A DNA stretch of 6,765 nt from the NCBI GenBank assembly GCA_017437205.1, contig JAFSBP010000330.1, forward strand, positions 1 to 6,765. The letters are read 5' to 3'. Within the stretch, counting starts at the first letter, position 1. Each line of letters starts with the position of its first letter. This DNA comes from Lachnospiraceae bacterium. GTDB lineage: Bacteria; Bacillota; Clostridia; Lachnospirales; Lachnospiraceae. The notes below the pieces were generated by a model, which was given only the letters and a program-made list of their open reading frames with translations, was not told the origin of the DNA and ran no database searches. Of this stretch, positions 5,973-6,765 are shown in pieces. The translations under genes were made by a program, and so were the position numbers.

Positions 5973-6765
5973 ATGGAAAAGACAATGGAAAAAATTGTGG
6001 CTCTGGCGAAGTCCAGAGGATTTGTATATCCCGGCTCCGAGATTTACGGTGGCCTCGCAAACACTTGGGATTACGGTAATCTGGGCGTTGAACTGAAGAA
6101 CAATGTGAAGCGTGCATGGTGGCAGAAGTTCGTGCAGGAGAATCCTTACAATGTAGGTGTAGACTGTGCGATTCTGATGAACTCCCAGACTTGGGTAGCT
6201 TCCGGTCATTTGGGCGGATTCTCCGATCCTTTGATGGATTGTAAGAGCTGCCACGAGCGTTTCCGTGCAGACAAGCTGATCGAGGACTATCTTGAGGAGA
6301 AGGGTATGACCATCGAGGGTTCCGTGGATGCATGGAGCCATGAGCAGATGAAGGCGTTTGTCGAGGAGAATAACATTCCCTGCCCTACCTGCGGAAAGCA
6401 TGATTTTACCGATATCCGTCAGTTCAACCTGATGTTCAAGACCTTCCAGGGTGTTACTGAGGATGCGAAGAACACTGTATACCTGCGTCCCGAGACCGCA
6501 CAGGGTATCTTCGTAAACTTTAAGAATGTACAGCGTACTTCCCGCAAGAAGATTCCTTTCGGAATCGGTCAGATCGGTAAGTCTTTCCGTAATGAGATCA
6601 CTCCCGGAAACTTCACCTTCCGTACCCGTGAGTTCGAGCAGATGGAACTGGAGTTCTTCTGCCAGCCCGGCACCGAACTGGATTGGTTTGCCTACTGGAA
6701 GGACTTCTGCCATCAGTGGCTGCTGGGTCTGGGCATCAAGGACGAGAACCTGCGCCTCCGTGACC
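5973..6765 (+). CDS. glyQS: Glycine--tRNA ligase, single-chain dimeric class II type (3' partial)
   Basis: The frame is open to the window edge, giving 264 of the usual approximately 460 residues. The enzyme charges tRNA-Gly with glycine using ATP in the cytoplasm. This is the alpha2, eukaryote/archaeal-like type (also annotated glyS), not the split alpha/beta form. The N-terminus carries the family segment [23 protein letters not shown] (13-35). [13 protein letters not shown] (74-86) follows, then a zinc-ribbon-like pair CKSC (90-93) and CPTC (137-140), [12 protein letters not shown] (172-183), and class II motif 2 with FRNEI (205-209) followed by [14 protein letters not shown] (216-229). 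The anticodon-binding domain lies beyond the edge. Codon use is strongly biased (10 of 13 Arg codons are CGT, nearly all Lys are AAG), unlike recO, which suggests high expression. The 83-nt gap upstream has no clear promoter and no T-box, so transcription probably comes from the lipoprotein promoter. Confidence 0.97.
   Translation, partial: MEKTMEKIVALAKSRGFVYPGSEIYGGLANTWDYGNLGVELKNNVKRAWWQKFVQENPYNVGVDCAILMNSQTWVASGHLGGFSDPLMDCKSCHERFRADKLIEDYLEEKGMTIEGSVDAWSHEQMKAFVEENNIPCPTCGKHDFTDIRQFNLMFKTFQGVTEDAKNTVYLRPETAQGIFVNFKNVQRTSRKKIPFGIGQIGKSFRNEITPGNFTFRTREFEQMELEFFCQPGTELDWFAYWKDFCHQWLLGLGIKDENLRLRD

Noticed and set aside
5880..6713. Long open frame on the minus strand opposite the synthetase gene (277 codons)
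   Set aside because: It lies antisense to a clearly conserved, highly codon-biased gene. Its product has no recognisable domain and it has no ribosome binding site of note; such frames arise from the codon bias of the real gene.
1..6765. CRISPR array, tRNA/rRNA gene, insertion sequence, prophage or defence system
   Set aside because: No regularly spaced repeats, no tRNA-like cloverleaf, no transposase or integrase, and every sizeable stretch is explained by housekeeping genes.

Overview
The window looks like a chromosomal housekeeping stretch of a low-to-medium-GC Gram-positive anaerobe, most likely a Clostridia member near the Lachnospiraceae. This is inferred from AGGAGG-type ribosome binding sites, sigma-A-like promoters, a single-chain (alpha2 type) glycyl-tRNA synthetase, a PreP-type M16C protease, a clostridial iron-sulfur/flavodoxin-like oxidoreductase, and the order era-recO-(lipoprotein)-glycyl-tRNA synthetase. 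The taxon is inferred from gene content and was not tested by any search.

Layout, all on the + strand: (i) 2-469, the C-terminal 155 residues of a flavodoxin-fold, NAD(P)H-dependent FMN reductase-like protein with a four-cysteine motif; (ii) 525-3455, a complete 976-residue M16C (presequence protease/PreP) zinc metallopeptidase, with a good sigma-A promoter that starts inside the end of the previous gene; (iii) 3489-4385, era, a complete ribosome-assembly GTPase; (iv) 4382-5053, recO, overlapping era by 4 nt and lacking the Cys4 zinc finger usual in the family; (v) 5179-5889, a lipoprotein of unknown function with its own near-consensus promoter; (vi) 5973 to the window end, the first 264 residues of glycyl-tRNA synthetase.

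The likely transcription units are the protease with era and recO (gaps 33 and -4 nt, no terminator seen), starting from the promoter at 466-494, and the lipoprotein with glycyl-tRNA synthetase (gap 83 nt, no terminator), starting from the promoter at 5117-5145. The first unit combines peptide turnover, 30S maturation and recombinational repair. The second couples a surface lipoprotein to translation. No tRNA, rRNA, riboswitch, T-box, CRISPR array, IS element or prophage signal was seen, and no gap between genes exceeds 125 nt.

I found no convincing new multi-gene system. The points most worth a second look are the zinc-finger-less RecO, the uncharacterised lipoprotein between recO and the synthetase with its inverted-repeat-flanked promoter, the four-cysteine flavoprotein, and the synthetase gene without a T-box.
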